Shown in pieces: positions 1-9,054 of a stretch of DNA of 64,000 bases. The stretch is taken from assembly GCA_039034015.1 (NCBI GenBank), contig JBCCBM010000001.1, positions 186,001 to 250,000 of the forward strand, in the 5' to 3' direction. Position numbers and translations under genes: made by a program. The stretch is from Acuticoccus sp039034015 (GTDB lineage Bacteria; Pseudomonadota; Alphaproteobacteria; Rhizobiales; Amorphaceae). The notes under the pieces were generated by a model. That model was not told where the DNA came from and searched no databases. It saw only the letters and a list, made by a program, of their open reading frames with translations. Every line of letters begins with the position of its first letter. The stretch's first letter is position 1.

Positions 1-159
1 CCCATTGTGCATGATTTTAAGCATGCGCTGGGGATGGACACGCTCATGATCGGCTTTGCGCTGGAGCGTGACGCGGTGCACTCGCCCAACGAGAGTTATG
101 ATGTGCGCCGGTTCCACAAGGGCATTCGCTCGTGGGCCCGGGTGTTTGCGGCGCTTTGA
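1..159 (+). CDS. C-terminal end of an M20-family peptidase/deacylase (partial)
   Basis: Only the last 52 codons are in the window, open at the left edge and closed by TGA at 157-159. The tail reads HSPNESYD followed by a basic RxFHKGIRSWARVF segment. This is the typical C-terminal signature of M20 zinc peptidases (ArgE/DapE/CPG2 type), where the His of the 'HSPNE' box helps bind the second metal. Substrate cannot be told from this fragment. It is normal high-GC sequence; the low-GC insert begins downstream. Confidence 0.7.
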   Translation, partial: PIVHDFKHALGMDTLMIGFALERDAVHSPNESYDVRRFHKGIRSWARVFAAL

Positions 160-736
160 GTTCTGCGGGTGTGGCCGGCCGCCTGTTTTGGGGGCCGGTT
201 GGTCTTGCGGTTGACGGGACGCGTGGGAGGCGGCCGTTGATTTCTGTTGTGTTGGCCGTCGCCCACGCGTCCCATCTCGGCTTTTGACTGGATCGGGCGT
301 TTGGCGGGTGGCCCTTGCGGGGTCCGCCTCAGTTGCCGCCGCCAGGGACCACATGCCTGCCTCGTGGGTCAGGTCCAAGTGGTGACCAGCGGCAACGCCG
401 ATCTGGTCGGCCCCGCGCGCGCCCCTCCGTTATGGAGCGTTTGTGAGACAACCGAGCCCCCGATCCTTCGCGGCGGTCGGTCCGGACCGCGCCTCCCCTT
501 GGGATCGGGCGACGGGGTGGAGTTTGGCATGGGTTTTGGGGGTGGGGATAAAATGCGACAGCCGCTATTTCCCAATTGCCAGGTAAGTTAGACCTACCGC
601 TCGGTTTCAGGCTTCGACGAGCCGACTGATGCACCAACCCGGTGTGTCTGCAAATTCCACACTATGATCCCCAGTTTCAGCCCATTGTGATGGGCGGACA
701 TGCTTGAATTTCGCTGTGTAGTAGAAGTCTGTTCCT
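160..736. other. 577-bp gene-free stretch at the left side of a low-GC insert
   Basis: No reading frame here has convincing coding character. The first ~400 bases are GC-rich; from about 560 onward the composition drops and becomes continuous with the low-GC gene at 737. No tRNA, integrase or clear terminal inverted repeat is visible. The transition near 560-600 is a candidate left boundary of an acquired segment. Confidence 0.4.
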
Positions 737-2254
737 TTGAGTTCGTCAATCCGAGAGAAGCAAAAGCATTGGGAGGAAAGACTCTGGTCGTTGCTAGGGT
801 CGTTAAATTTTGTAGATTTTCTTAAGGTTGCTTGGGCGCTGGAGGCATTTCGGGAAGGAAGGACCACGCACGCTTCTCGCTACGTGGACTTTCCCGGTGA
901 GCCTGAAAATTATCATCCCGGGGGCAAGTATTTTGTGGCTCCATGGTCGGTAGACGCCGTGCTTCGGGAGAGACTCATGCTGCTCCCGAAGCATGAAGAT
1001 CAAAAGCGTCGCTTAAATATTAAGTCGTGGGGCAATGTCGCAAAGCTGTTTTACACTTACACGCGTCTTTCGAACATCGAAAGTACGATGGATTTCAAGT
1101 CAGATGATATATTGGCAGCGATACCGCGGATGCTTTGGCCTCAATACGATTGGCAGCTCGGATACGAAAACATGTTTAGGTTTGGGCGAGCTTGGCATGT
1201 ATATGCTACCCCGCAGGGGAAAAAAGCCTTTCGGTCGAAACACGGAATAGACTTAGATATATTCATCAAAGCCGCTTTCGGTGTTTTTGCGGCGACTGAA
1301 TATTATCCGGCAGCACGACCGGATTTGCTCTCCAGTTTGAACATTACGAAACACCAAGCACATCTACTGAGATGTGCTATAGGTCAGACGGTGACGGGGC
1401 ATGCGAAGCTAGCGCGAGCATCGTGGACGGCAGGTGTTCCAAGAGATTTTCAGCGGAGCATTACGAAAGAGCGCCCCCTATTTGAAGCAACTGCCGCTGG
1501 CAGAGTAGTTTATTTTGTTCCGTCGCGGTCTAATCTTCTCCTTCGGGTCACCGATGGGCTCTACTACGATATCGTGTCGGACGACTATGCCCGAGTATCC
1601 TCGGGCGAGGCTTTTGAAGGTTTATGTTTGAAGCTGGCTAAGCTCTACTTCAATGATACATGCCTTGTACAAACTGAAAGAGCTACTTCCTATGGCAAAA
1701 GCGCGGACATAATTGTAGAATCCAATTCGGGCGCTAACGGGCTCATTATTGAGTGTAAAATCAGGAGGATACCAGAGCGCGTGCTAACATCCCCCGATCC
1801 GTGGGCAAATCACGCGAAGGATTTCGAAGACATCATCAAGGGTATTTTTCAGATCTGGCGTACTCATAAAGAGTACTACCATACAAAAACACGAAAGATG
1901 ACGGGGATTGTTGTCCAGTATGACCCCTGGACGATTGCGAGCAACACCTTAGTTGAAAGCATATTTAAAGCCGCCCACGCTAAAGCGGACCAGGTTGGAA
2001 TCCCGCAATCTGATCGCATTCCAGTTGCGCTGGCCGGTTATGTCGACGTTGAGCGGTCCTTTAGAGCGTCAACGCTTGACGGCCTCCAGGCGGCTATTTG
2101 TAGCTGCTGCACTGACAGGTTCCGCGGTTTTGAGTTGTTCACTGTTGTGAAGGAGATCAATCGCGACGAGATGCGAAAAGAGTCGAGACTCGATTATTCG
2201 CGTTTGGCGGGAGACGCGGTGCCTTGGTTCCGTAATCCAGCTGCTGAGACGTAG
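737..2254 (+). CDS. Predicted PD-(D/E)XK nuclease-like protein on a low-GC insert
   Basis: A 505-residue protein of unrecognised family. The clearest signal is in the C-terminal half: a segment around residues 320-340 reading ADIIVES, a short loop, then LIIECKIRR. This is the D...(E)CK pattern of PD-(D/E)XK nuclease folds as found in restriction-type enzymes. The first ~300 residues are mixed alpha/beta without a motif I know. The TTG at 737 is the only sensible start before the first well-conserved-looking helix; no strong ribosome site precedes it. Codon use and GC (roughly half, against about two thirds in neighbours) differ sharply from the rest of the window, which indicates horizontal transfer. 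No methyltransferase or other defence partner is adjacent, so a solitary nuclease or defence role is inference. Confidence 0.55.
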   Translation: MSSSIREKQKHWEERLWSLLGSLNFVDFLKVAWALEAFREGRTTHASRYVDFPGEPENYHPGGKYFVAPWSVDAVLRERLMLLPKHEDQKRRLNIKSWGNVAKLFYTYTRLSNIESTMDFKSDDILAAIPRMLWPQYDWQLGYENMFRFGRAWHVYATPQGKKAFRSKHGIDLDIFIKAAFGVFAATEYYPAARPDLLSSLNITKHQAHLLRCAIGQTVTGHAKLARASWTAGVPRDFQRSITKERPLFEATAAGRVVYFVPSRSNLLLRVTDGLYYDIVSDDYARVSSGEAFEGLCLKLAKLYFNDTCLVQTERATSYGKSADIIVESNSGANGLIIECKIRRIPERVLTSPDPWANHAKDFEDIIKGIFQIWRTHKEYYHTKTRKMTGIVVQYDPWTIASNTLVESIFKAAHAKADQVGIPQSDRIPVALAGYVDVERSFRASTLDGLQAAICSCCTDRFRGFELFTVVKEINRDEMRKESRLDYSRLAGDAVPWFRNPAAET

Positions 2255-2423
2255 CAGGCTCGCATCTCTTGATCCGGCTCACGGGCGAGCTCATCATTCA
2301 GAGGTATAGCAATTCGTGGGATGAGCCGCTTGCTACATCGACAGGTTGAGCAATTGCTTACGCCGCAAACTAATCGCCAGGTCGTGCCAGTTCGGCACCA
2401 ATAGTTGCGATGCACGGTCGCGC

Positions 2424-3077
2424 CTACGCGACGCCACCCGCCAAACACCCAAACGCAGGCATCACCAACCGCACCTCACAGCCGATGAAGACTGGCCGTC
2501 GTATCCCAGACCCACCAGAAGCCGCGGGGTGGAGGTGCCCCGCCACCTCCGGCTCGAAAACAGAACCCTCCGTCGGGATATGCCGGAACGTGACCCCGGC
2601 CAGGCAAAACTCATCAAAAACCGCGCCGCCGAAGCGGGCTGCCGAAGCGTGGTCGTGGTTGCCCGTAATCCAAATCATCTCGGCGCCCTCCATCACCCCG
2701 CGGAGCGTTTTGACGTCGTGGGGGAGGAGGCGTTCGGCGCCGAAGGGGTCGTGAAAACTGTCGCCGAGGGAGATGATGCGGTGGGGGGTGTAATGCCTCG
2801 TGACTTCGGCGAGGCGGGCGAGGGTGACAGAGCTGTCGTAGGGGGGGAGCATTTGGCCTTGGCGGGCGTAGGAGGAGCCGGTCTCGAGGTGGAGGTCGGA
2901 CACGACGAGGGTGCGCTCTGCGGGCCAGTAGAGGGCGCCGGAGGGGTCGAGGAGGGCGTCCATGCCGGCGACAAACGCGCGGCGGGCCGGGGGGCGGGGG
3001 CGCGCCGGGCGGGGTTGGCGGATCTGGCCGGGCAAGGTGAAGGCCCGCATGGCCGATGTGCCGAACGCGTTACTCAA
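2424..3077 (-). CDS. pdeM: Ligase-associated DNA damage response endonuclease PdeM, C-terminally shortened
   Basis: A 217-residue calcineurin-like metallophosphoesterase with the metal-binding series DLH (in VVSDLHLETG), GDSFHD, GNHDH and GHLHP in order. This combination, directly downstream of an Lhr-type helicase, identifies the PdeM family, which works with a DNA ligase and helicase in a damage-response cluster. The TTG start at 3077 overlaps the helicase stop (TTGA) and is preceded at good spacing by GGAGG. The usual C-terminal segment after 'MPAFGxxxGG' is missing: the frame stops at GGVA, exactly where the GC-poor insert begins. The protein may therefore be truncated. All visible catalytic residues remain, so activity is possible. 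Confidence 0.8.
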   Translation of the reverse strand: MSNAFGTSAMRAFTLPGQIRQPRPARPRPPARRAFVAGMDALLDPSGALYWPAERTLVVSDLHLETGSSYARQGQMLPPYDSSVTLARLAEVTRHYTPHRIISLGDSFHDPFGAERLLPHDVKTLRGVMEGAEMIWITGNHDHASAARFGGAVFDEFCLAGVTFRHIPTEGSVFEPEVAGHLHPAASGGSGIRRPVFIGCEVRLVMPAFGCLAGGVA

Positions 3078-5584
3078 CTGACAGCCTCCGCAATCAAGGC
3101 GTCCGCGGCCTCAGCGTAAAGCTCGTCGGACGCTTCTCCGATAACGATCTCCTTGCCGATCTCCAACATGATGGGGACCGCAAGTGGGGATATCTTGGAA
3201 AGACGCTGGTGGATGATGCTGGTGCGCACACGGGCGAGCATGTCGGACAGGCGCCGAATGTCGAGAAGGCCGGTGGCGGCGTCCGACCAGGTGGCGCGGA
3301 GAAGAATGTGGTCGGGCTCGTGGGAGCGCAGAACGTCGTAGATGAGGTCGGTGGAGACGGTCACCTGGCGGCCGGACTTTTCCTTGCCGGGGTGGCGACG
3401 CTCGATGAGTTGGGCAATCTCGGCGCAGGCGCGGAATGTGCGCTTCATGAGAATGGATTCGGCCAGCCACTCGTCGAGATCGTCGCCCAGGAGGTTTTCG
3501 GAGAAGAGGTCGTGCATGGTCCGCTCGGCACCGTCGAAGGCGGCGCCGTAGTCGGAAAGGCCCCAGATGGCGAGGGCATAGTCGCTCGCCACATAGCCCA
3601 TGGGTTTGAGGCGCATGCGTTCCAGGCGGCGGGTGAGGAGCATGCCCAGCGTTTGGTGCGCCAAGCGACCCTCGAAGGGGTAGGCCACCAAGTAATGGCG
3701 TTTTCCTCGCGGAAATGTTTCGACGAGGAGTTCGCCCTCGGTGGGTAGGCGGGAGCGTTCGGCCTGAAGATCCAGCCATTCGCGCACTTGGGGCGGGAGG
3801 GTCGACGTGTCGGGCGCGGCGAGCATTTTGCGCACAACTGTCGCAAGGTACGTGGTGAGGGGGAATTTTGAGCCGCCGTAGTACGGAATCTTGGGTTCGC
3901 GATTGGGTGACTTCGTCACCAGGGCCTCGTTCTCGCGAATGCCTTCTAAGCGCAGGCACTGGCCGGAGAACAAAAAAGTGTCGCCGGGGGTGAGGGTGTT
4001 GAGGAAATATTCCTCGATGGTGCCGAGCACCCGGCCGCCGCGGGTGGGGCGGCCGCCGCGCTTGCCGACCAGGCGCACCGAGAGGGTCGGGATTTCGACG
4101 ATGGTGCCGATGTTGAGGCGGTATTGCTGGGCGTAGGACGGGTGGGAGATGCGCCACAGGCCGTCTTTGCGGCGGCGGATTTTGGCAAAACGGTCGTAGG
4201 CGCGGAGCGAGTAGCCGCCTGTGGCGACGAAATCGACCACGCGTTCAAAGGTTTCCCAGTCGAGGGTGCGGTAGGGGTAAGCGCTGCAAATTTCCTCGTG
4301 GAGGGCGACAAGGTCGAAGGGGGCGGCGACCGCGCAGCCGAGGACGTGTTGGGCCAGAACGTCGAGCGCGCCCTCGCGGATGGCGGGGGTGTCTTGGTGG
4401 CCAAGATATGACGCGTCGAGGGCGGCCTGGCACTCCATCACCTCAAAGCGGTTGGAGGGGACGAGGATGGCTTTTGAGGGCTCGTCCATGCGGTGATTGG
4501 CGCGGCCGATGCGTTGGGCGAGGCGCGAGGCGCCTTTTGGGGCGCCGACGTGGATGACAAGGTCAACGTCGCCCCAGTCGATGCCAAGGTCGAGGGTGGA
4601 GGTGCAGACGACGGCTTTGAGTTTGTTTTCGGCCATCGCCGCCTCGACCTTGCGCCGCTGGCCGCGGTCGAGGCTTCCGTGGTGGAGGGCGATGGGGTGC
4701 GTCTCTTCGTTGATGCGCCATAGTTCGTGGAAGAGAAGCTCGGCCTGGGACCGGGTGTTGACGAAGACGAGCGTGGTGCCGTGCTCGCCGATGAGGCGGT
4801 AAATATCGTCGAGCGCCCAGCGGGTCATGTGGCCGGCCCAGGGGACGCGGGCGTCGCTTGCCAGGATTGAGACGTTGGGCTTTGCACCGCCCTCGACCAC
4901 CACGAGGTCGGCGTGGGTGGGGTTGTCGGCGCTTGTTTGGGGCGCGAGCCAGGCGCGCAGATCGTCGGGGTGGGCGACGGTTGCGGAGAGGCCGACGGTG
5001 CGCAGAGCCGGGGCGTGGGTGCGCAGGCGCGCAATATCGAGGCACAGGAGATCGCCGCGCTTGGAGGTGACGAGGCTGTGGAGCTCGTCGATGATGATGA
5101 CGGAGAGTTCGGAGAAGAAGCGGGCCGCGTCCGGCTGGCTCACCAGGAGGGCGACTTGCTCGGCGGTGGTGAGGAGAATGTCGGGCGGGTTTTCCTTCTG
5201 GCGGCGGCGGCGGTTTTGGGGCGTGTCGCCGGTGCGCGTCTCCATGGTGATGGGGAGCGCCATCTCCTCCACGGGGGCCGACAGATTGCGCGCAATGTCC
5301 ACCGCGAGGGCTTTTAACGGGGAGATGTAGAGGGTGTGGGGGCCCTCGCGGACCGGGGCGTTGCGGGCGCGGTTTTGGGTGGCAAGCTCGATGAGGGAGG
5401 GGAGGAAGCCGGCCAAGGTTTTGCCGGCGCCTGTGGGGGCGATGAGGAGGGCGGAGCGGCCGCGTTCGGCTTTGTCCAAAAGGGCGAGCTGGTGAGGGCG
5501 GGGCGTCCAGCCGCGGGCGTCAAACCAGCCGGCGAAGGGGCTTGGGAGTGTTGTTGTCGGTGGGGGGGCAAGGTCGATGTCCAC
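3074..5584 (-). CDS. lhr: Ligase-associated DNA damage response DEXH-box helicase (Lhr family)
   Basis: About 836 residues if the GTG at 5584 is used (start of VDIDLAPPP); an in-frame extension to 5725 lacks conservation-like content. Superfamily 2 motifs appear in order: Gln-type motif HQLALLD, Walker A APTGAGKT (about residues 49-56), DEXH box IIDELHSL, motif III SATV, then STLDLGIDWGDVD, and motif VI QRIGRANHR. The C-terminal half carries the winged-helix and Lhr-specific extension, with typical family length. The partner ATP-dependent DNA ligase and MBL-fold exonuclease often found in this cluster are not adjacent here. The gene is translationally coupled to pdeM by a 4-base overlap. Confidence 0.9.
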   Translation of the reverse strand: MDIDLAPPPTTTLPSPFAGWFDARGWTPRPHQLALLDKAERGRSALLIAPTGAGKTLAGFLPSLIELATQNRARNAPVREGPHTLYISPLKALAVDIARNLSAPVEEMALPITMETRTGDTPQNRRRRQKENPPDILLTTAEQVALLVSQPDAARFFSELSVIIIDELHSLVTSKRGDLLCLDIARLRTHAPALRTVGLSATVAHPDDLRAWLAPQTSADNPTHADLVVVEGGAKPNVSILASDARVPWAGHMTRWALDDIYRLIGEHGTTLVFVNTRSQAELLFHELWRINEETHPIALHHGSLDRGQRRKVEAAMAENKLKAVVCTSTLDLGIDWGDVDLVIHVGAPKGASRLAQRIGRANHRMDEPSKAILVPSNRFEVMECQAALDASYLGHQDTPAIREGALDVLAQHVLGCAVAAPFDLVALHEEICSAYPYRTLDWETFERVVDFVATGGYSLRAYDRFAKIRRRKDGLWRISHPSYAQQYRLNIGTIVEIPTLSVRLVGKRGGRPTRGGRVLGTIEEYFLNTLTPGDTFLFSGQCLRLEGIRENEALVTKSPNREPKIPYYGGSKFPLTTYLATVVRKMLAAPDTSTLPPQVREWLDLQAERSRLPTEGELLVETFPRGKRHYLVAYPFEGRLAHQTLGMLLTRRLERMRLKPMGYVASDYALAIWGLSDYGAAFDGAERTMHDLFSENLLGDDLDEWLAESILMKRTFRACAEIAQLIERRHPGKEKSGRQVTVSTDLIYDVLRSHEPDHILLRATWSDAATGLLDIRRLSDMLARVRTSIIHQRLSKISPLAVPIMLEIGKEIVIGEASDELYAEAADALIAEAVS

Positions 5585-5763
5585 AGGCGTCAGGATAGCG
5601 CCACTTGCTGCGCAAAGGTAGATCGAAACGCGAACATGACGCCGCGGGCGGTGGCGTTGAACGTTGCGATGAAACGTGTGGGGGGAGGCGGGCGCGCCAT
5701 CGACATCGCCGACACGGGCGGCCATAGATGGTGAACCAGGCCGTAACAGGGTGAGTCGCGAAA

Positions 5764-8700
5764 ATGTCTAGCCGCTTTTTGACAATTCTCCTGGTGTTGG
5801 TGACCGCAGGGTCGCTGGGCGCTGCGACCTATTTTTACCAAAATCTTGAGGCCGCGAAGGAGGCGGCCGAGGACACGCAGCGCACCGTGACGCGGCTGAC
5901 GGCCGATCTTGAGGCGCAGGTGAGTGCGGCCGGGACGCTGGCGGAGGCGGAGGCCGCGCAGGCTGAGGCGGAGGCAACGGCGGCGGCGCTGGAGGCGGAT
6001 GCGGCCGCCGCGGCCGAGGCGCTGCGGGCCGCGCAGGAGCGGCTGGGGGCCGTGGAGGGCGAGGCGGGCGCGCTTGCCCGCACGCTGGAGGAGATTGAGG
6101 CCGCGGTGGCCGATGCGACGGCGCAGCGGGATGGGCTGGCGAGCGAGGTGGACGAAGGGGTGAGCGCGCGGGAGGCGCTTGCCGTTGCGGTGGCCGCGCT
6201 GGAGGCGGAGCGTGAGGCGCTTGGCGCAGACGTTGCCGATCTTGAGGCGGCGCGGGCGGAGATCTCGGCAACGCTTGCGGAAGGGGAGGCCGGCGTTGCG
6301 CAGGCGCAGGCGGCGGCTGACGTTTTGGCCGGCGAGCGGGAGGCGCTGGCCGCGCAAACCGCGACCCTTGGGACGGAGCGCGACACGCTGGCAGCAACGC
6401 TGGAGCGATTGTCGGGCGAGGCGGCGGCGGCAGAGGCGGCGGTGACCGCGCTGTCGGGCGAAGCGGAGGCGGTGGGCGCAAAGGTTGCGGCACTGCGCAG
6501 CGCTGAGGCCGCGCTTGCCGATGAGGTGCGCGCGCTGGAAGGGCGTCGCTCCAGCGAGACCACCGCCCTTGAGGATTTGGGTGTGGAGGCTGCGCGGGCG
6601 CAGGACGAGATTGCGGCGCTGTCCGCCACGTTGAGCGCGCTGGAGGCCCGGCAGGGGGAGGTGGAGGCCGCCATTGCGGCGGCGGATGCTGAGGCGCAGG
6701 AGAGTGACGCGGCCCGGGCGGCGGCTGCGGAAGCGCTGGCCTCGGTGTCGGCCAACCTTGAGACCGCTGAGGCGGCGCTGCAGGAGCGGCTTGGGGAAGA
6801 GGCGCGCGCGGGCGAAGGCGTTGCGGCGCTCAATGATGAGATTGCGAGCCTTTCGGCCGCGCGCGATGCGGCGGAGGCGGCGCTGGGGGATGTGGAAGCC
6901 GCCCGGGCGGCCGCGGATGCCCTGCGCGCCGAGGTGGCGAGCCTCTCTGATGAGCAGGCGCGGGTGAGCGAGGCGATTGCGGCGGCCGCGGATGAGGAGG
7001 CGGCCGGGCAGGCGCGCCTTGAGGCGCTGAACGCCCAGATTGCCGCGCAGGAGGCAAAGGCGGCGCGGGCGGGCGAGGCGATTGCGGCGCTCAACGATGA
7101 GACGCAGGCGCTGACGGTGGAGCGCGACGGTGTTTCGACCGCGCTTGCCGCGCTGGAGACGCAGCGGGCCGAGGCGGCCGACGCGCTGGCGGCGGAGCGC
7201 GAGGCGGCTGCGGCTGAGCGGGAGACCATGGCTGCCACCGCGGCCGCTCTTGAAGCGGAGACGGCGGCGCTTGAGGCGGAGCGCGCGCGGGCCGCTGCCG
7301 ATCTTGATGCGGCGCGGGAGGCCGGCGCGGCGCAGCGTTCAGAAATTGCCGCGGCGCTGGCGGCGGCAAAGGAGGCGGCGGCGCAGGACGAGGCGGATCT
7401 GCAGCGGGCCGCCGGTGCGCTGCGCGATGAGATTGATGTGTTGAGCGCGGAGCGGGACCGAACCGCGACTGCGCTGCGCACCGATGTGGACGCCCTTGAG
7501 GCCGAGCGCGATGCGGTGGCGGCTGAGATTGCAGCGCTCACCGATCAGCAAAGCGCGCTGGCAAAGGCCCGTGATGAGGCGGTAGCGGCGAGTGGGACGG
7601 CCAGCGGGGCCCTTGCCGCCCTTGAGGCGGAGCTTGACGCCCTTCGCGCCCAGCGTGACGCGGTGTCGGGCGCGGTGGCGGCTCTCACCGAGCAGCAGGG
7701 TGCCCTTGAGGCGGAGCGGGATGCAGCAGTTGCGGCGACCGAGGACACCATGGCCGCTCGCGAAACGGTGGCGGTTGAGATTGAAGCGCTGGCCGATGAA
7801 GTGGCAGCACTTCGGGATGCGCGGGACGGCGTGACGGCGGAGCTTTCGGCGCTGTCGGACCAGCACGATGCGATCCTTGCCGAGCGGGACGCGGCGGTGG
7901 TGGCCGCGCAGGAGGCGACTGACGCGCGGAAAACCGTGCTTGATGAGATTGAGGGTCTTGGCGCGGAGCTTGCGGCGCTGCGCGAAGAGCGTGCGGCAAC
8001 GACCGACGAGCTGGCCGCACTGAATGCGCAGCACGGCGCGTTGTTGACCGAGCGGGAGGCGGCTGTTGCCGCCGCCGATGAGGCCGCGGCGACCCAGGCG
8101 AGCCTTGTGGAGGAGGTGGCCGCGTTGCGCGCCGCGCAGGAGGCGGCGGAGTTGGCCACCCAAGAGGCGACCGAGGCGCGCCAGACGGTGCTTGATGAGA
8201 TTGCCGGGCTTGGCGCAGAGCTTGAGGCCCTTCGCGAAGAGCGGGCGGCAACCACCGAGGAGGTGGCCGCGCTGAACGCCCAAGAGGGTGCGCTCTTGGC
8301 GGAGCGGGAGGCGGCTGTTGCCGCCACCGAGGACGCCGAGGCCACCCGCACGGACCTTGTTGCGGCGGTGGGTGCGCTGCGCGATGAGGCCGCGGCGTTG
8401 CGCGCGGAGCGGGACGCGGTGGCCGCCGAGACGGAGGGGCTGGCGGCGCAAAACGCTGCCCTTGTCGCGGAGCAGGAGGTGGCCCGCGCGGCGGTCGCGA
8501 CGCTGTCAGAAGAGCGCGATGGGCTTGCGGGCGAAGCGGCTGACGCTGCGGCAGCGCAGGCGGCGGCGGAAGCTGCGCTGGCAACGCTGACGGGCGAGGT
8601 GGCGGAGGCGAACACCGCTCTCGAGGCTGCCAACGCTGAACTCGCGGCCCTTGGCGAGGAGGTGGCCGCCCTCACAGCCTCCCGCGATGGGCTGACGGTT

Positions 8701-9054
8701 GAGGTGGAGGCGCTTTCGGCTGAGGAGGCGGCGGTTCGCGAGGCGCGCGCGACCCTCGCGGCGTTGGGCGATGAGCGCGATGCGTTGGCGGGCGAGGTGG
8801 AAGAGCTGTCAGAGGCGCGGCGGTCGGCGGAGCGTCAGGTGATCCGCAAAGAGGCGGAGCTTCAGGACGTCACCCGCCGCTTTAGCGCGCAGGAGCAGGA
8901 GCTTGGCGGTCGCAAGGCGGTGCTGGAAGGCCAGATCAAAGCGCTGGAGGCGGATCTTGCCAAGTGGGAGACCCAGCGCCAGTCGCTTGTGGAGGCGATC
9001 GATGCATTGGCGGCGGGGGATGCCGCCGAGCCCGATGAGGACGCCACGGAGTAG
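5764..9054 (+). CDS. Giant Ala/Glu-rich single-pass membrane coiled-coil protein
   Basis: 1,096 residues. Residues about 5-25 form one hydrophobic segment (FLTILLVLVTAGSLGAATYF); essentially everything after it is heptad-rich, built from phrases such as ALEAERDA, LRAERDAV and ALNAQ. It has almost no aromatic residues, Pro or Cys. This predicts a very long rod anchored in the inner membrane and projecting one way. Internal duplication is visible: an 84-residue unit is repeated back to back (see 7909-8412). The extreme Ala/Glu/Arg composition makes similarity searches misleading, since any coiled coil matches. A structural or envelope-spacing role is inference. The gene is monocistronic and divergent from lhr. 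Confidence 0.75.
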   Translation: MSSRFLTILLVLVTAGSLGAATYFYQNLEAAKEAAEDTQRTVTRLTADLEAQVSAAGTLAEAEAAQAEAEATAAALEADAAAAAEALRAAQERLGAVEGEAGALARTLEEIEAAVADATAQRDGLASEVDEGVSAREALAVAVAALEAEREALGADVADLEAARAEISATLAEGEAGVAQAQAAADVLAGEREALAAQTATLGTERDTLAATLERLSGEAAAAEAAVTALSGEAEAVGAKVAALRSAEAALADEVRALEGRRSSETTALEDLGVEAARAQDEIAALSATLSALEARQGEVEAAIAAADAEAQESDAARAAAAEALASVSANLETAEAALQERLGEEARAGEGVAALNDEIASLSAARDAAEAALGDVEAARAAADALRAEVASLSDEQARVSEAIAAAADEEAAGQARLEALNAQIAAQEAKAARAGEAIAALNDETQALTVERDGVSTALAALETQRAEAADALAAEREAAAAERETMAATAAALEAETAALEAERARAAADLDAAREAGAAQRSEIAAALAAAKEAAAQDEADLQRAAGALRDEIDVLSAERDRTATALRTDVDALEAERDAVAAEIAALTDQQSALAKARDEAVAASGTASGALAALEAELDALRAQRDAVSGAVAALTEQQGALEAERDAAVAATEDTMAARETVAVEIEALADEVAALRDARDGVTAELSALSDQHDAILAERDAAVVAAQEATDARKTVLDEIEGLGAELAALREERAATTDELAALNAQHGALLTEREAAVAAADEAAATQASLVEEVAALRAAQEAAELATQEATEARQTVLDEIAGLGAELEALREERAATTEEVAALNAQEGALLAEREAAVAATEDAEATRTDLVAAVGALRDEAAALRAERDAVAAETEGLAAQNAALVAEQEVARAAVATLSEERDGLAGEAADAAAAQAAAEAALATLTGEVAEANTALEAANAELAALGEEVAALTASRDGLTVEVEALSAEEAAVREARATLAALGDERDALAGEVEELSEARRSAERQVIRKEAELQDVTRRFSAQEQELGGRKAVLEGQIKALEADLAKWETQRQSLVEAIDALAAGDAAEPDEDATE
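7909..8412 (+). repeat. 252-bp tandem coding duplication inside the coiled-coil gene
   Basis: Two adjacent units of 252 bp (7909-8160 and 8161-8412) encode 84-residue repeats. Both carry the phrases VLDEIxGLGAEL, ALREERAATT, AALNAQ and EREAAVAA at the same offsets. The unit is exactly 12 heptads long, so duplication keeps the coiled-coil register. Confidence 0.8.

Noticed and set aside
247..591. Short frames in the 160-736 gap
   Set aside because: No motif, no ribosome site and overlapping candidates on both strands; nothing favours a gene.
607..735. Possible transposase or other protein remnant on the minus strand just left of the nuclease gene
   Set aside because: The peptide looks somewhat protein-like but matches no transposase motif I know, and no terminal inverted repeats flank it.
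5835..8675. Long open frames on the minus strand opposite the coiled-coil gene (about 568 and 376 codons, Ser/Ala-rich)
   Set aside because: They mirror the repetitive high-GC codons of the plus-strand gene and encode only low-complexity SASAA-type strings. The plus-strand frame has a start, a membrane helix and coherent heptads.
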